Source: Stratiolaelaps scimitus (Eukaryota > Arthropoda > Arachnida > Mesostigmata > Laelapidae). From it: a stretch of 64,000 nt of DNA. Both the position numbers and the translations under genes were made by a program. This document shows, one piece after another, positions 11,850 through 26,430 of the stretch. Where the stretch lies: assembly GCA_019614645.1 (NCBI GenBank), contig JABWDB010000035.1:1488001-1552000 (forward strand), given 5' to 3'. The notes beneath the pieces were generated by a model. The model saw nothing but the letters and a program-made list of their open reading frames with translations, had not been told where the DNA came from and did no database searches. The stretch's first letter is position 1, and the number at the start of each line of letters is the position of its first letter.

Positions 11850-14800
11850 ATGACAACAACAGCAGGAACAACAAGATCGTAATGGGTCAACAGCACTCGC
11901 AGCCGCGGTAACAGTTGGGGTAAGAGAGACAGCAGGTAGCAGAAAAAACTTACAAATAGAAAAAAAACGAAGCCGACTTCGTGTGTGCGGGGAGAGAAGA
12001 GGGGTCTCGCCATTACGTGGAAATTTAGATGTATGTGTTGCTTGGTTGTAGCTACCTCAATAGTGTAATCAGTCTCTCAGAGTGTAATAGAGTCCACGAT
12101 GCATACGGCGCACGGCTGGCAATATGTACAGGCCATGGGGCCGGATCATACCGTGCCTTGCATAGCCTCCCACGACATCGTGCCCTCGCATGGGACCCAA
12201 TGAAGCCGAGGGCGAAGCGGCATTTCTTCTCCTAGATCCTCTCATCAGGACGTCATGCGCGGATGTGCCGGTCATGTCGATGCTGGACGATGGCTGCGCA
12301 GATGTAGTTATTTTTTGGTTGATTGCATACACTTGTTGTTCACAAGGACGATAACAGAAATAAGAACAGGACACGCATATAGCCAGTCAAAACGTCGCGA
12401 CCCAGCTTACCCCGACCGCTCGGCAGGCGGTGGATACTCGATGTGTCTGTTGGCAAGTGGCGTCAGTCGACGATGGAGGTTGGCTCGACATAGCCTCAGG
12501 CCAACGACGAGCGAACCTGAATGTGGTGATGGTGTTTACGGTGGCCAAGTCCAATCGTAGCAGAGGTGGAATTCGTACAGGAGCTGCGTCAAGCTCCGTC
12601 GCGACAGCTAATATTTCTGCTCGAGCCCGTTGGACTGAAAGCCGCCACAACACATTTTGCAATACCATGCTGTATGCGAAGCCGATCGCGACCTGCACCC
12701 TATGGCGGCATGACAAACTAGTATCAGCGCAAATATGCTGTGACTCGTTGCACCCGTACACTCAAGAGTAATGCTGATAGCATATACAACGGAAGTTAGG
12801 ATACACGTCATAGGCAGCTAGCCAGATTTTGCATCATTACGCTTATTAGACCCTTTCAAATAATTCTCACTACTTGTCAGTGAGGGCAGTTCAGCTCATG
12901 TCAGTGTTTCCCTACGCCTAATATATTTTGTATCTTTCATTATTCGGTAGTTGACGACGAGCGCCGCCTTTTTGACTTCGTACGTAAAACGAAATTATCT
13001 AAAGTGTCTGCACATGCAGCAGAATTTCGACTAGCCAGATTTCTGCATCTTTCATGAGAATTATATTCACGATCCACTTGGTACAATGTTAACTTAGCGA
13101 TGGGTAGCCATATTTACTAGAATTCTCTCCTCTCTCCCAATAGGGACCATTGTTACCCACTTTCTGGGATTATAACGTCACCCGCTGTTCGGAGCGGAGA
13201 ATCAAAGTACCCTCCTGTTAGGCCAGCATTATTACTACTCTTATTATTATTGTTCCTATTATTTTTATTATACCCGCATTCTTGCCAAGCCAGTGAAGTT
13301 AAGCTATATCTGGTCTGCAATCGACTGTCTAGACAAGCGTTTTTTTTGTTGACAATTGCTGCCAGTGCATTATGTAGACTAGGTCTCTCTGCTAAGTGCT
13401 ACTGTGGGAGTCCTCCGTGGTGCTACGACAGCTGAGCAGCAGCAACAGCAGCAGCAAGGACTGGACTAGCTAGCTATTGACAAAATGACCGCACCTGTTC
13501 TCTTTCCCAAGAAAAAGATGAAATATGGTCACTGGGATTGATTTGAGTCGAACGATCGACCAGACCAATCGACTCACGAGACACTATGATCATGATGGTG
13601 GCCGCGGCAGAAGCAGCAGCAGTAACAGTAGCGACACGAATGCTTGCGCTATTGCCCTTATTCATTTATCGCTGTATAAGGCGGCTGCTTTTCAAGGCGT
13701 CAAATCGCTTCACGAAATGTCAGCAACGTCCACAAATGTTGCTTCTCACCAGGACGGAATCTTCGTACAGGGATCACCTTCGACTCTTTTGAGCCGCGTA
13801 CGACCGCCGATGTCGCATACTATTATATCACACGGTATCGTCCAAGATCATTTGGTACTCCTGCGAAGGTAGTAATTAGCACATTGTGTCATCACACTGT
13901 CAACGTTGGGCAAATGGGCATTGCAACAGCCTGGAGGATAACCAGCTGCACACGTATACATGTATATATATATATTTTTTTTTGGCAGGCCATTGACCGA
14001 TAGACAGATGGATTCATAGATAGATGTGTTTTGCAACGACACCATTTCCTTATTGGTCGACCGGAAGGTAAACCGCTTAGAAGGAGGTACCCAATGTAGC
14101 GTTGTCCTTAAAAATGGAGGAGTCTCTCGATGTCGCTTTCGCCCTGCTCATCGTCGCCTACCATCAACGTGACCGGACCTCAGGATACACACGAACGTGT
14201 AAACAAAATCTCCAAAAAAGGAGGTCACTGATAGCACGAATGCCTTATGACGAACCTGTCTATTTGCCGGTACCCAATAATAGTTCCTTTACTCAAGCAC
14301 GAGGCTGGGGCAAAGGCGCCGACCACTTCTTAACGGATTCTTTCTACTCGTCGAAACGAGAAGGACCCATCTAATACAGATGTTGTCATGCTACGTACGT
14401 GTACCTGTATGCTTGCCCTATGCAATGACAACCTAGTGAATCATTCCAATCTCTAGATTGACTAGTAACGAATCCACCCATATATATATATATATTATAT
14501 CTTTGATTTCAGCTAAAATTTCATGATATCGAATCGGGCCGTAGCCACGAACAGCGTTTGTTCATTCAGGCCCGAAACGGGTACGTCACCAACGGGAAGT
14601 TGCCGTAATGATGGCAGCTCTCGTAATCTTGACGGTCTGCCATTTAGCAGGCCGTTAAGAGAGGCCGATCGTTCGCCTTTCGCCTGTCCTGCGACCAGAG
14701 AGAGAGAGCGATTAGTGCAAGTCGCCAGCCTAGCCGGACACTACGAAATGCATGCGATGATGCCGTCACTCGGCCGGCAGCCAGTCGTGCGTTGCCAGCT

Positions 14801-16718
14801 CTAGAAACTCGGGACGCTCGTTGTGATGTGGTACCGTGCCGTATGCTATAATAGATATACATTGTACTCCACCGGCTGCGAGCACGACCTGTGTCTTTCG
14901 AGGAGCACCGGCAATGCTCTCATACTCAGCGTCGATAGTAATAAAAGAGTTGAGATCGAGGCGGCTGGAGCGGCAAGGCAGCTGACCGACGGCGCCCGGT
15001 AGGACTCGTCGTGGACGCCACTGAACCAAAGGCAAGGACTCTTGTGCTTCTGTTGCAGCCCACGATATTAATAGATCCTGCCCCACTGAGCTCTGACTCG
15101 CTGTCGTTATAAACGGAGCGAGCAGTCCGCTTCGACACTCGAAATACGTCCAAGGTAGGCTTCTCACAAACAGGATCTAATCCAAAGCTGCGCGGCGCGA
15201 AACAACGCCAGAGGGGGCGGCGTTCGTAGTCACCGCAAGGGACATTGAATCCATCTACCGATATAAATTCAAAGGTAATTTCACTCGTCTGGGTCTCCCT
15301 CGATCGCTCGGTCACAATTTCGCCATCGATTAGACCGACGCCAGTTGGCTGTTTGTATGACGCAGTGACTTCCATGTCGCCACAAACATATCACCGTCGA
15401 CAAACGTTAGTAACAAAGGTGTCCTAACAACACAAATGACAATAGCTGATAAGCTCAGCGTTCACGGCAACCTTGAAAACACCTGACCGGCTGAGCACTG
15501 GAGGGACGCTGACATACAGCGAGTTACTGCAATGGTCAAACGCTGTAGGTGTGACACCCGTTTCGACATCCGCGGCAATCGAGTCGACGTCTCCGAGAGT
15601 CGATAAATACGGACACGTATACGTATAATAAGTGGGCGAATTCGTGATCGATATCTGGCGTTATACACACCGATATGCTTGTGGCATCGAGAGATTAATA
15701 GCGAGGGGGGGCCTGCCTGTCTCGTGCCTGTAGTCGAGTTACGTTAGCGATGAGCACATTTTGGGATTCTTAGAGCGGGTGCTCCCACCGCCCGCCACCG
15801 GTATTGATCGGTCTATCGACAGCGGGTACACGTCAACGTCACTAACAAGCCTGCCGCCTATTTTATACATTATGACAAGCCGTCATTCTATGACACGCGT
15901 ACAAATAAGTGATATCAGTACATTCTACGGCAGGTACATGGTGATACCGCTACGAGAATGATATGAAACATGAATATAGGCGGTATCATCACATATCCAC
16001 ATCCGCGATCACAAGCTCATCTTTCGGTCTGTACTGAAGGCTCGATCGATTGATACCCACATGTTGGCGTCCATGGATTCTGCACTCCGTATAGTTCCAT
16101 GCCGTACGTTTCAAAGTCGTTTTACACAATAGCCATCCGGGCGCGATCCTCAGGCATCCCTTAACACTGGAGCGGAACAGTTGGCCGTTATCGTAGCAAC
16201 AATGAAAGCAGTGGGAGGTCTGCTGGAACGCCGAAGTTCTTTGAGTTCCGTCGTAGCAGCTTTCGGTGAGACGTGAATACGTGAACGATCCCTCACATCA
16301 CGATTGACCAGCAAAACAAAGAACACACTGACACATCACAGGGACAAGCGGCTATTCCGTATTCACAGCACTGGAGTGATCATCGCACAGGGTTAGGTTG
16401 TCGCCGACCACGGCAACGTCAATAAGATCCCGCCGTTGCTGTTGTTGTTGTCGTTCGTGCTGTCTTAGATGGTGGTCCCCCTTGGGGAAGTTGTCATTGT
16501 CATTGATTTTAAGGTCCGTTAGTTACGATCGGTGGACGCACGAACAAGCAAGTGGCCGAACGAGTTTTTCTATAATCTGTCAGCTTAGTCACTGGTCGTA
16601 TCTGCGCCCTCAAAGCAGCGAGTGGGAACAGACAATATCCTTTCACTTCCTTCTATTCCACAGTGAAATGTGTAACAGTTACTGCTCTCCACAAATGACG
16701 AGGGCGGCCACATGTATC

Positions 16719-16722
<4 letters not shown>
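11850..16722. other. No recognised gene
   Basis: Apart from the low-confidence open frame at 14926-15375, it contains a CAG run (13436-13458) and short (TA)n tracts at 13962-13976 and 14480-14496. Nothing else is recognised. Confidence 0.45.
14926..15375 (-). CDS. Uncharacterised ORF, 149 aa
   Basis: An ATG at 15375 with G at -3 and G at +4 opens a 149-codon frame starting MEVTASYKQPTGVG. No domain is recognised. Open frames of this length are expected a few times by chance in 64 kb at this base composition, so confidence is low. Confidence 0.2.
   Translation of the reverse strand: MEVTASYKQPTGVGLIDGEIVTERSRETQTSEITFEFISVDGFNVPCGDYERRPLWRCFAPRSFGLDPVCEKPTLDVFRVSKRTARSVYNDSESELSGAGSINIVGCNRSTRVLAFGSVASTTSPTGRRRSAALPLQPPRSQLFYYYRR

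Positions 16723-16753
<31 letters not shown>
16723..16753. repeat. (TA)n microsatellite
   Basis: A plain TA tract of about 31 bp. Confidence 0.95.
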
Positions 16754-18723
16754 GCTATCCAATGTGTATCGACGCGCACGGACACCCTACACACTGATCA
16801 CTGCAGCAGTAGCGCCTAGCCAGTCCACGGTGGTCTGATGGCTCGTAAAGCCGGCAACTAACAACATACCACGATTGCCCTGTTCTCCTGACGGCAGAAA
16901 GATGGATGTACCCTCCGCACTCTCGATGGTGTCCTTACCTCCTACCTGTGGAGTCCACTCTGCGCACCACTGGCGTCCTCCCGTTGCACACCCTCCCCTA
17001 TAAGGCTCCTATGTCCTCGACTGATGTCTCGGGCCCACTCTTTCTGGGCCCTCACCCAGTCTTCCTCCTTGCTCCCACTCCCTCAGCCTCGCTCTTTCTC
17101 TCACGTCTCGCCCTTGCTTTCGTGGGCGGGCAGGCGGGCAGGCGGGCGGTCGGCTGGCTGGCGGCAGCCGGCGGCAGCCGACGTTGTCGTTTTCGCCGTT
17201 AACGTCGTGGATCCACTCGGTCCGAGCCATTTCATGTGGCAGCGGCCTTTCCGCTCATCCGCGTCATCCTTTCCTATGAAAGCCCAATGGCGGAGCCCGT
17301 CTCACCTCTCGGCTGGCCCAGTGAGCATAGCAGCCTCTGCGCGCTACAGACTTTCCGCATAGGCAATGCGGGTACAGTCTGGCGTACGCGTCTTGATTCT
17401 ATTTTCTATCTGCCCCGTGTTTCCGCCGGTCCTCTGGCCGGCCCCAAGTTCTCTATGCCTAGTCAAAGGGCCATTGTTGGTCCTCTCTCAAATTCCCAGT
17501 TTTTCCCATTTATTCCGGCCTGCAGTGTCCTGCTCTAGGATGTCCCAGCTAACGGCCCATTCCATCACCTTCCGCTCATTTATACTCCTGCTGCTGCTGC
17601 TGCTGCTCCTGCTGCTGTTCGTGGTAGGCTGCGCCGCGTTGGACCATGGAGCAGACTCTACTCGAAACGTCCTTGCGGAACCCTTTCTGTGGATCGGCAC
17701 AACAGCTCGGTAGGCGTTCCCCTTGTCATTCGCCATCCACCACCCAGGCCGCCACTGTTTTTCCCGGTGTTCACCTTCCCGCCAGAAGTTGCCCGGCGGC
17801 TACTCCTCACGGTGGTCTAGGCCGGTTGCAACTGCCGTAGTCTTGCCGGCAGAGCGCTGTCGAACGAGCGATATTTGAGCGGGTTGAGCTGAGCAGCCTG
17901 CCTACGTGAAACAACGCAACGGGACCAGGCTAACAGTAAACAGGCCGCGTGAAAGGCGGGGAAAACGTTGCTCACAGGAGGCAGCGCACATACGACTCTA
18001 TGTCAATCGTTGCACGGACACTACAAACGGGAGGGAACACATTAAGGTGGGCGATGCCGGCCGGGGGTGGAACTCGAAAGCGGCCACTGGTGACAGCCCG
18101 GGCCATTCTGGGGTTTGCCCTGGAGACCGGCGATTTACGGAGGGCACACGTAAATAATCGCCACAGACGATAGCGTGAAGAATGACCTTGGTTACTTGGC
18201 CTGCCATGAGACGAACGAGCTTTCTGATCTCAATTGAGCGGAACAGGCTACGATCACCGTGAGAAAGAAACATACGAAGTGGCAGCTGCATATCAGTAGT
18301 GCTACGACAACGACGTGTGCTATCCAGGCTGGCAAGGCGATAACAGAGCCGATGCACAGACTACAGTCACTCTCGAGGCGATACAGACAGTGCTACTGAA
18401 TGATGCTCCGTGACCTGGACAGAGCCTGCTGTTCGTAATAGAGGCCTCCGGGATCGATAAGATGCATACGAGCCTAGCTACTTATGTTGACCAGATACTG
18501 ACGTCGTAGATATTTGGATATAGATCTAGGACTGTTCCCACGAGGCCGTCCTTATCACAGATTTGACAAACTTGAACAACAAGCTAAATTAGGCAAGCAT
18601 ATCGCCAGCGACGTACACTGCGCCCTACGCTAGCCTGAGCTCAAGATTGCTCCGATCAGATGGTCACTGTTCCGTTTATCTAGAGAAGAGAACTTCTCGA
18701 CCTAACAGAAACATCAGTCCTTT

Positions 18724-18777
18724 AGGCATTGTATGCAGTTCCTTTAATAAATCAATAAAGCTCTCTCTTTACCTTTA
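18724..18777 (+). repeat. SINE-A 3' fragment
   Basis: Only the 3' part is visible: GGCATTGTATGCAGTTCCTT, then AATAAATCAATAAAGC and TTTACCTTTA. It matches the tail of the SINE-A copies at 27.3 and 33.1 kb. No tRNA-like head is seen upstream. Confidence 0.55.
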
Positions 18778-19732
18778 GGGGCTGCTCTGCAGGTCAACAT
18801 TCCGTATAAAGCTCTGCTGGTCGCCTACAGACGCAGGACGAAAGATGGCCTAAGCATCAGATACAGCCACTTGGTCGTCAGATGCGTTGGTCACATAAAA
18901 AATAATTCGAAACATAGTATGGTCCAACAACATCATGCTGCCGAAGTGGATCAGCTCCTGTGACGCTCCTGAATTCGCCTGTTCAAGGCCAACTCAGTAG
19001 GTAAACACTACTACGTTGGAGGGTGCAAAGTAAGCGCCAACAACGCAAACATTGCCCTCAACATACAATCGAATAACCGTGAAAGACAAAGTTCGCGGAG
19101 AGGCAATAGCAACTCGAATTGCGCAGAGGACCACAGATTGTCAAGCACTACCCCACCCCCCCCCGGCCCCGAGCCGTCCGAGTCAACACAATGCGTCATT
19201 TTTCGGGCTTGTATCAGGGGTGGCGGGGGCGCGTATGTGCTGGTGTGTTCTATGGATTTTCTGTCCTGCTATGAAGGGCACAAGGGGGTCACCTGCAAAG
19301 GGATATCGACGTGCTTGTTTATGTGAAAAAGAAAAACATGCTCTCAACTATTCGAGAAATGTCGGAATATACAGGGAAATTTTCTGATGTGATCCGTGAC
19401 ACTAAGTTCGAATTGGCCCTGAAATTTAAATCGCAATCGTATAGAACGGGCGACTTTTTTCTAAAAAAAAAAATGGGTTAACTCTTTCAATCGAGCTAAT
19501 TTTATATCATCTAATCTGCTAGCCTGATGCCTCATTGGATTTCAGCTGCTGCGAATTCATGGTGGCTAGTTGTGTTGTTCGTATCGATTCGATTTACGGA
19601 TAAACGTCTCAATCAGCTTAAGTTTGCAACTGTCTGTCTGCCTGCTCCACACCACGCTCCAAACCAGCGAGATTGCTTTAGCAGACAACTGACCACCGTC
19701 TAACCATCACAAAATGCTGCCATGCATCCGAT

Positions 19733-19815
19733 AGCTTCAGTGGCTAAGCGGCCGACCTTCCGAGAAGGGTTGGTCGACTTCAATTAGCGAAATGACCCGA
19801 AATCACCACAAGTAA
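19733..19815 (+). repeat. Possible tRNA-like element
   Basis: CAGTGGCTAAGCGGCCGACC is A-box-like. GGTTGGTCGACTTCAATT is a weak B-box candidate. A (TA)n tract follows at 19831-19849, as for other SINE-like copies here. Confidence 0.3.
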
Positions 19816-22800
19816 TAGCCGCTCGATGTCATATATATATATATATATTTGTACCTCGATTAGCATACATCCAATAAATAGGACAATCTACTGGGACTTT
19901 TTTTTTAGTGCAGCTAACTAACACTAAACTCAAATTTCAACCAGCGTTACATAAACAAGTGATAGTGTCCTACTACTTGCTAATGGAAATCTATTTCGCT
20001 GAGTGTCAAACAAATTTAGCTGGGGCGCCCTTTCCGATGGTTCAGTCTCGGGGGAGGCGGTGGAAACTACCCCCCCCCCCAAAAGTCAGCGTTTTGACGA
20101 TTTAAGAATCATTTTACTGAACAAACAATTACATTACGTTCTTTCTGCGTCGTCAGTCAAGGCGAATGGTTTTTTGAGACTTTAGACCCACCAGCAACCA
20201 TCAACAGGACATAAATATACTATAGACATATGTGTGTACATAGGCACACACACATATATATATATATATATATTATATTTCGTTATTTAGTCCTGTAGCT
20301 ATCGCCGTTCGACATAATCGACACAATTTCGGCGATAATGTCCCCAAAAACGTCTGTATATTGATGTGTGCCCCGTGTGCCTTGCTCGTTTCCTACATCG
20401 TTGCCTTCGTTTTGTACCGAGCCCAGTACAAAATCGTAACGAATGACAAAACATCAACAACAACAGCTCAACAACTGCAACATCTCCCGCAACAGCGCTG
20501 ACACCGGAGGTAGCGGCGCCAGCGATAATGACAATGAACAATCAACAACATTATTTTTAATTATCATTATAATTATTATTATTATTATTATGTTATTCTT
20601 ATAATTATTATTATCGATAGTGAGCTAGGGACGATCCGAGTCAAGTAGTGGCTCTACGGAGCCAAACATCGCCTTCTCTTACCACCGCTTACCACCTCCG
20701 TGGTCACACCGCGCCGTTGGCTGATCGCCGATCGCTCGCTGGTATATCCACCCGGCCAAGCACACATCAAGCTCCGTTTTGCCCGCGTTGGCAGCAACAA
20801 CGATAATAATTAGTGCGTTGACTCCGTCAACAATGGCCAGACACATAGAACTGCTTCGGCGGCTTGTATCCTATAACAAAGTAGGACTAAATACAATAGC
20901 AACGCCAATGGAAGAGTGCTCCTGGCAGTATTGCTCGTCGCGGTAGTAGTGTCCTGAGTAGTGTCCTGCAGCAGATGTCCTGTTGTCACCACTCGCGGGA
21001 GTCGCTGTCAACTCGCCGCCGTAGGTCCTTGTGTTACCATCAACTAGGAGAAGGTAGAACCTTGTCCATCGTCTCTGACGCTCTCCCGAGTGCTGCCGTT
21101 CAGTTTCTAGTAGCTGCAGTTCTTCGAACACTGGTCCAGCAGTGGAAGAAGTATCGGCAGCCCCAGTCGCGGTCGTACCGGCGTTGTCGCAATAGGGTTG
21201 TACGCTCCACAATACTCGCTCCCTCATCATCATCATCGTCATCATCAACATCGCTATTACTATTACGAGTCGCTATGCGAACAACACCTCGAAAGTGCTT
21301 GTACCACCGGCACTGCTTGCACACAGCCAGTAACGTGTCTGTGTGTGTGTGTGTGTTACTTGTTGACGCTGCCTCGCCGCCCGAGTCGTTGTCAATACAT
21401 GCACTATTTCGTTTCGTCATAATATGAATATGGCAGCGTGGAACAGCGATAGCCAACAGCGAATCCTGACACCGATTCAGCGCAGACAACTTCACAGCAA
21501 CGACGGCGGGGCCAATGTTCGTATCATGGAGACATCGATAGATAATATATGGATGGATAAATAGATCATGTTGGGATATCAATGAATAGTGTGTCTGAGT
21601 CTGAGAGGGAGAGAGAGGTGGAGCAATTGAGAAGGCGCGACCGAAAGATGCATTTCATTAATATTCCCGCTGATGACATGGGTGGTGGTGGTGGTGGTGT
21701 TGTTGTTGCTGCTGCTGCTACGATAGCCACTGTCACAGCCGCCAGCATCATCACCACCAGCAGCAGCAGCACCACCGTTGTCTCACCATTTGCACTCGAC
21801 AGCGGCTTGCCCAAGCCATTGGCCACGACACCGGTGACTCGTCGCACGGAGCCGACTTCAGTGTGAATTCGGCATAAGGATCGTTCGGAGGGCGGTTGAG
21901 CGGAAGCCCGAGAAAGATGGATAAAGCAGGAGAGATAGACGCTGCATTGTACTGCGGCCAGTGCTGTGTTACTATCATTACTGCCCCGTAGCATCAACCG
22001 TGGCCGTCGTCGACGTCCGCGCACCTATTAACACTCCGGTGGCATCACCCATTCAGCAACGGTTGTTGGTGCTGCGGCAGAAACGTCACTAACAGGCAGC
22101 GGTGTGACTCGGAGTGGCTGACAACGCCGGGTCAAACGATACAATAAAGTAATTGTTGAAGATCTATGAGTGTTTCTTGACGGATGACTGGAGACGGGAC
22201 GCGAAGGAGGGACCCGCGATTGTCAGCCGATCCACTGTTCATCTATCGTTAGGGTTACAACAGCTAGCTACGACAGCTGCCAACAGCTGACAACATTGGC
22301 AAGTTGTCACTAAACAGCTAGACGGTGGTCAGGTGGGGGGGGGTCACAGCACGGCAATGTAACGATACAGGACAAACAAACAAATATACATGCATACATC
22401 TCTACAGAAAATAACAAGAGAGAGAGAAGATATGTTTAGCTTTTTTATTGTGATATTGTTATTATTATTGTTGTTTTTATCGCAGCTCGTAATGCTATAT
22501 AACTAGTGTCTAATACATGTATGTGATTAAAATAATAACCATATGCATATGATATGTATGCAAAAGAGAGTAGATTTGCCCGATCGGACGACGATCCGCA
22601 AGTAGCCTTCCCGATGAGATCCGAAAAACGTGAACTTTGCGGGGATTTCCTCAGAACAAAACGTCATAGTGTTTACATTGAAACGTATATCGCACAACGA
22701 AATACATATAGGTATTAACATTGATTTGAGGCTACCCTCGTCAACGTATACTGCTATGCCACCGTCTGTTCTGCTCACATCATGTCGGTCAGGATAAAAA

Positions 22801-24558
22801 GCCGTATATGGTGAAGATGAGACTTAACAGTCCAGATCTAAGGTTATCATTGAGTTGTTATGAAATAGCCGTCTGTCCGAAGCCCACAGCGTGTTGCTCT
22901 GCAACAATCCAAGCTTCCTGCCATCTGTCTCTTATACAGCTTTCGAGAATACATTTAATCCAACAACATGATTATACAACGAAGTGACCAAGCAACAAAC
23001 TTCGAAGCTATAATCCATCAGTATGAAGACACGCGGGAGCGTCCCAGACTCGGTTATGAAACTACAATACATCTCGGAATAGAATTTTGAGCTTATCCGT
23101 ACAAGAGAGAGTGGCGCTGTGTTCCTCACAGAGTGATAATAACAACAGTGTGATAATCTATCATCACACCGGTTTCTCGTTAGTTCCGCTTCGAAGTTGA
23201 TACCAAATGCCAGCTTGTCTTCCCGAGTCTTGAGTGCACGGCGTCCTCTCAGACGTGATCTGTTTTCGATATGACCCCGTCTCAGTGGCTTTCGCAGGCT
23301 CGATCCTTCTCTCGATCTCCCTCCGTCCCTCACGTACACACGCACACAAACACTTTCTTGTTACTCCAATTCAGTAGTAATGACAAAAGCAAATGAGATA
23401 TTGGCCACACACGAAGACGTTTACATGCAACAGAGTTTGCTGTGGAAAAACAACGCCATAATAGATACCAAACGATGTCATGGGAAACCAATCACAGCGT
23501 CGATGAGGGTGGTGATAATTGCGCTGGTGAGGAGCACTCATGTCATCGTGGTCTTTGATGGCCCTATTGTCCGAGTGGACAACCAGCGAATTGTCTGTCT
23601 CAGTGTTGAGTTGTAATGGCGCAACGACGACACTCTGGGATGATTTTCGGTCATGTTTATGCGGGCTCGCTGTTATTAGCCGCTGGACCGGCCACCATTA
23701 CGCGAATAGTATTTCGAATGCGGCATCCATTTTCGTTCATAATTCATTCATACGTCATACGGCAAGGCTGCTGTCTTCTTCATTCTGCCCTCTGGAGAAT
23801 TGCAGACGCCTGAAACAGTTCCCTTTAGTCGTTTCGTCTGTCGAACGCTGAGAAACGGCACACGACCGTTCTATTCCGTCTTAACATCAACGTGGTGAAC
23901 TGGCACACGCACAGACCTACGACCATATGCGCAGACACACGTACTGGACGAGACGTAGCACGGACGAGGCCTAAATAGATTTCTTTACATTAGGGTGCTG
24001 CTTCGGCAGTTTTTTTCTTTGATAATATTTCTACCGAGGGAAATTCGCGAGTAAATTGCAGTCGGCACCTCTGTTCGTGTCTAGCGAGGTGGGCGAATAG
24101 CGGTAACTCGCTTTTTGAACTTCGCGCTTTCGACTGTAACTACGGCGGTGTGGGCAGATAGCTACGTTTTGAGTAATATTAATTGCACACGCGTGTAGCT
24201 AACGACAACAGATCAGTGATCGGTGCACCTCTGTGGTCCGGAAGTTCGAAAAGGCGTCGCAGCAATGGACGACTTGAGGAATTGTCCATCCCCATTGAAT
24301 GCATCCCTATTGGGGTTATCACCTAGGCAGCGTGGCAGCTCGTCTTAGCAGATCTGGCAAAGATGTATCTACTGGCTTGGCTGCCGTATTTAGTTTCGGC
24401 CTGGCTCGATGAAGAGATCATTTGGTCGCAGATATACCTCTATCAAGGAAGAATATGCCAAGTTGTCAAAATGCCATTGTGACGACTCTCTGCGCAGCTC
24501 GCCCGACGATATAACGGCTTAGATTATGTTCTATTAACCTATCATATAAAAATTATGC

Positions 24559-24561
<3 letters not shown>

Positions 24562-24617
<56 letters not shown>
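24562..24617. repeat. (TA)n microsatellite
   Basis: A TA tract of about 56 bp with one C interruption. Confidence 0.95.
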
Positions 24618-24626
<9 letters not shown>

Positions 24627-24805
24627 AAAATGATCAATAATAAATGACCCTGAGTACAGCAGAAAAGACAGATTAGCCAACAAGCAGACAAGTGGACAAA
24701 CTCACAATTAGCGAACAACCCCAATCAATATATTCATTCATTACAGGTAGGATGTAGCTATTTCAACCTTGCATTGTTCGCTTCCTTGTCACTGCTTGCC
24801 CAAAG

Positions 24806-24895
24806 TTCACGAGCTACAGAGATATACTCACGAGGGCCAACCTTGTTAGTCAGTCCAGCAATGCTATGCGGACCGAGCTTAAACACTGTCTCAAG
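24806..24895 (+). CDS. Isolated exon-like block, 90 nt
   Basis: A pyrimidine-rich stretch (GCTTCCTTGTCACTGCTTGC) ends in CAAAG, and the block ends CTCAAG/GTAAGA. The 90 nt form 30 codons open in phase 0 at both ends, beginning FTSYRDILTRANLV. No family is recognised and no neighbouring exon was found. A 0-0 phase exon could be inserted or skipped without a frame change. Confidence 0.28.
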
Positions 24896-26410
24896 GTAAG
24901 ATGGCTAAATTGTATCTGATCTCCCCAAGCCCATACATTTTTGTGGGGGCGAATACGAAGCTATCGTGCCGTCATCAACAAGAAACTCAGTTGTCACTGT
25001 TACACGCACACACGCCCACAGACGTCATGTCTCTCTGTAAAATTCCAACGTTGTGAGGACAGGGACGGCGCGGAGGGGGCTGTTGTTATGTCTGGACGAC
25101 GCTGCCGCGTACAGTTAGCGAGTGCGTGCGATTCATTCAATGATCATCAATGGAGGCTGAGGTCAATCGAACGACAGCTAGCACGCGATCGCAGTGTAAC
25201 GAACGATTGGCTGGCCTACCTCGTCGCTACGAGAATACGAGTCGTCGAAGGCTTCGATTTCCGTCGTTCGATGACCGACTGCGGAATAACCGGGGGTCGG
25301 TGGTACAGACAGCGCTCACGGCAATAGGGATACATTGTACCAATGCGTTCTCCACTGACTAGAGCCGCTCGTGGGCCCGAAGCCCAAAAACGCACAGACA
25401 CACGCGCACAATTGGTGCCGGCGGCTGTGCAAGCGCCCCCTCCCCCGCCCCTCTGAATATGACAACGATCCATCTATAATATCGCGAGGGACCGCGCACC
25501 ACACAGCGAGACGGTGGGAGAGTATAGTAGGTCACTAGAAATACGGAGCACCTTCAGTTAGGCTGCGAAGCTATTTATGTTGTTGTTTAGCATTCGACGC
25601 AAGCTAGCCTCGACGGCCAACCGATGTCCACAGACGTCGATCGATAAATCCGCTCGAAGCACTGTCATCATTCGCGTTCGCCGCTGATCCGAGATACGGG
25701 CTAAGTGTAGCTTGCGGTGTAGTGGCGGTGATTTTAGCCTGAGCCAACAGACCCCACGGCTAGAAAGACGAGCCCGGGGCCCGAAAATTCGATCCTGCCG
25801 AAGCCATAGTCGACACGGTACGAGTGTCGCTGCATGAAACCACCAGTGAAATAAACTCTAACGAATGTTTGAACGGCCAGGCCGATTCTGTGGATTCTGC
25901 CCCAAGCTTTCCCAGTTTGTCGTCGTACACAATCATCATGATCACGGCTAATCTATCTGCGGAGCTTTCAAATCAAGATATATTAGGAGCGTACTAGATG
26001 AGAGCAATATGCGCAATGGAAATTGAGTGCTTTGGCGTTGTCGGCATTAGAGCTCTCGTACGAGGCAACATTTTTATCAGCTGTCCGAATTCTAGCTGCA
26101 GCAACACATTGGATCGATCTGTTTTGATGCCAAGCATATGCAGTCTGAACTTACACTAGGCTAATTATTTGATATATTACTCTATGTGTGGGTGCATAGG
26201 ACTTCTGCTTGAGCTGATAACACGCTGATAAGTGTAGCGAAGCAGTTCATCCTGACATCATCGCGCGTACCTAAAGGAATACTTGTTTGCGAGTTGCAAA
26301 TGGTGTCGCCGACAAATTGGTCTGTCTTCTGTCGGGTAATTTCATAGTGACGCTCGCGTCAGCTAACTCCAACTAGTGGATTTGCTTGTTTTGGCAAATC
26401 GTGGCTCTCC
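24896..26410. other. No recognised gene
   Basis: Mostly unique sequence. A C-rich run lies at 25437-25451. No feature beyond short chance frames is seen. Confidence 0.5.
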
Positions 26411-26430
26411 ATATATATATATATATATTT

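Larger units (their letters stand above)
16754..24561. other. No recognised gene; GC-rich and microsatellite DNA
   Basis: The part from 17.0 to 17.9 kb is GC-rich with GGCGGGCA repeats (17123-17150) and a CTG run (17588-17615). C-runs lie at 19153-19163 and 20070-20080. (TA)n tracts lie at 19831-19849 and 20251-20274, an ATC run at 21226-21250, a TG run at 21337-21354 and a GGT run at 21680-21700. A SINE-A tail lies at 18.7 kb. No gene is supported. Confidence 0.45.

Noticed and set aside
21100..21582. 160-codon minus-strand open frame
   Set aside because: Its length comes from ATC and TG repeats; no recognisable motif.
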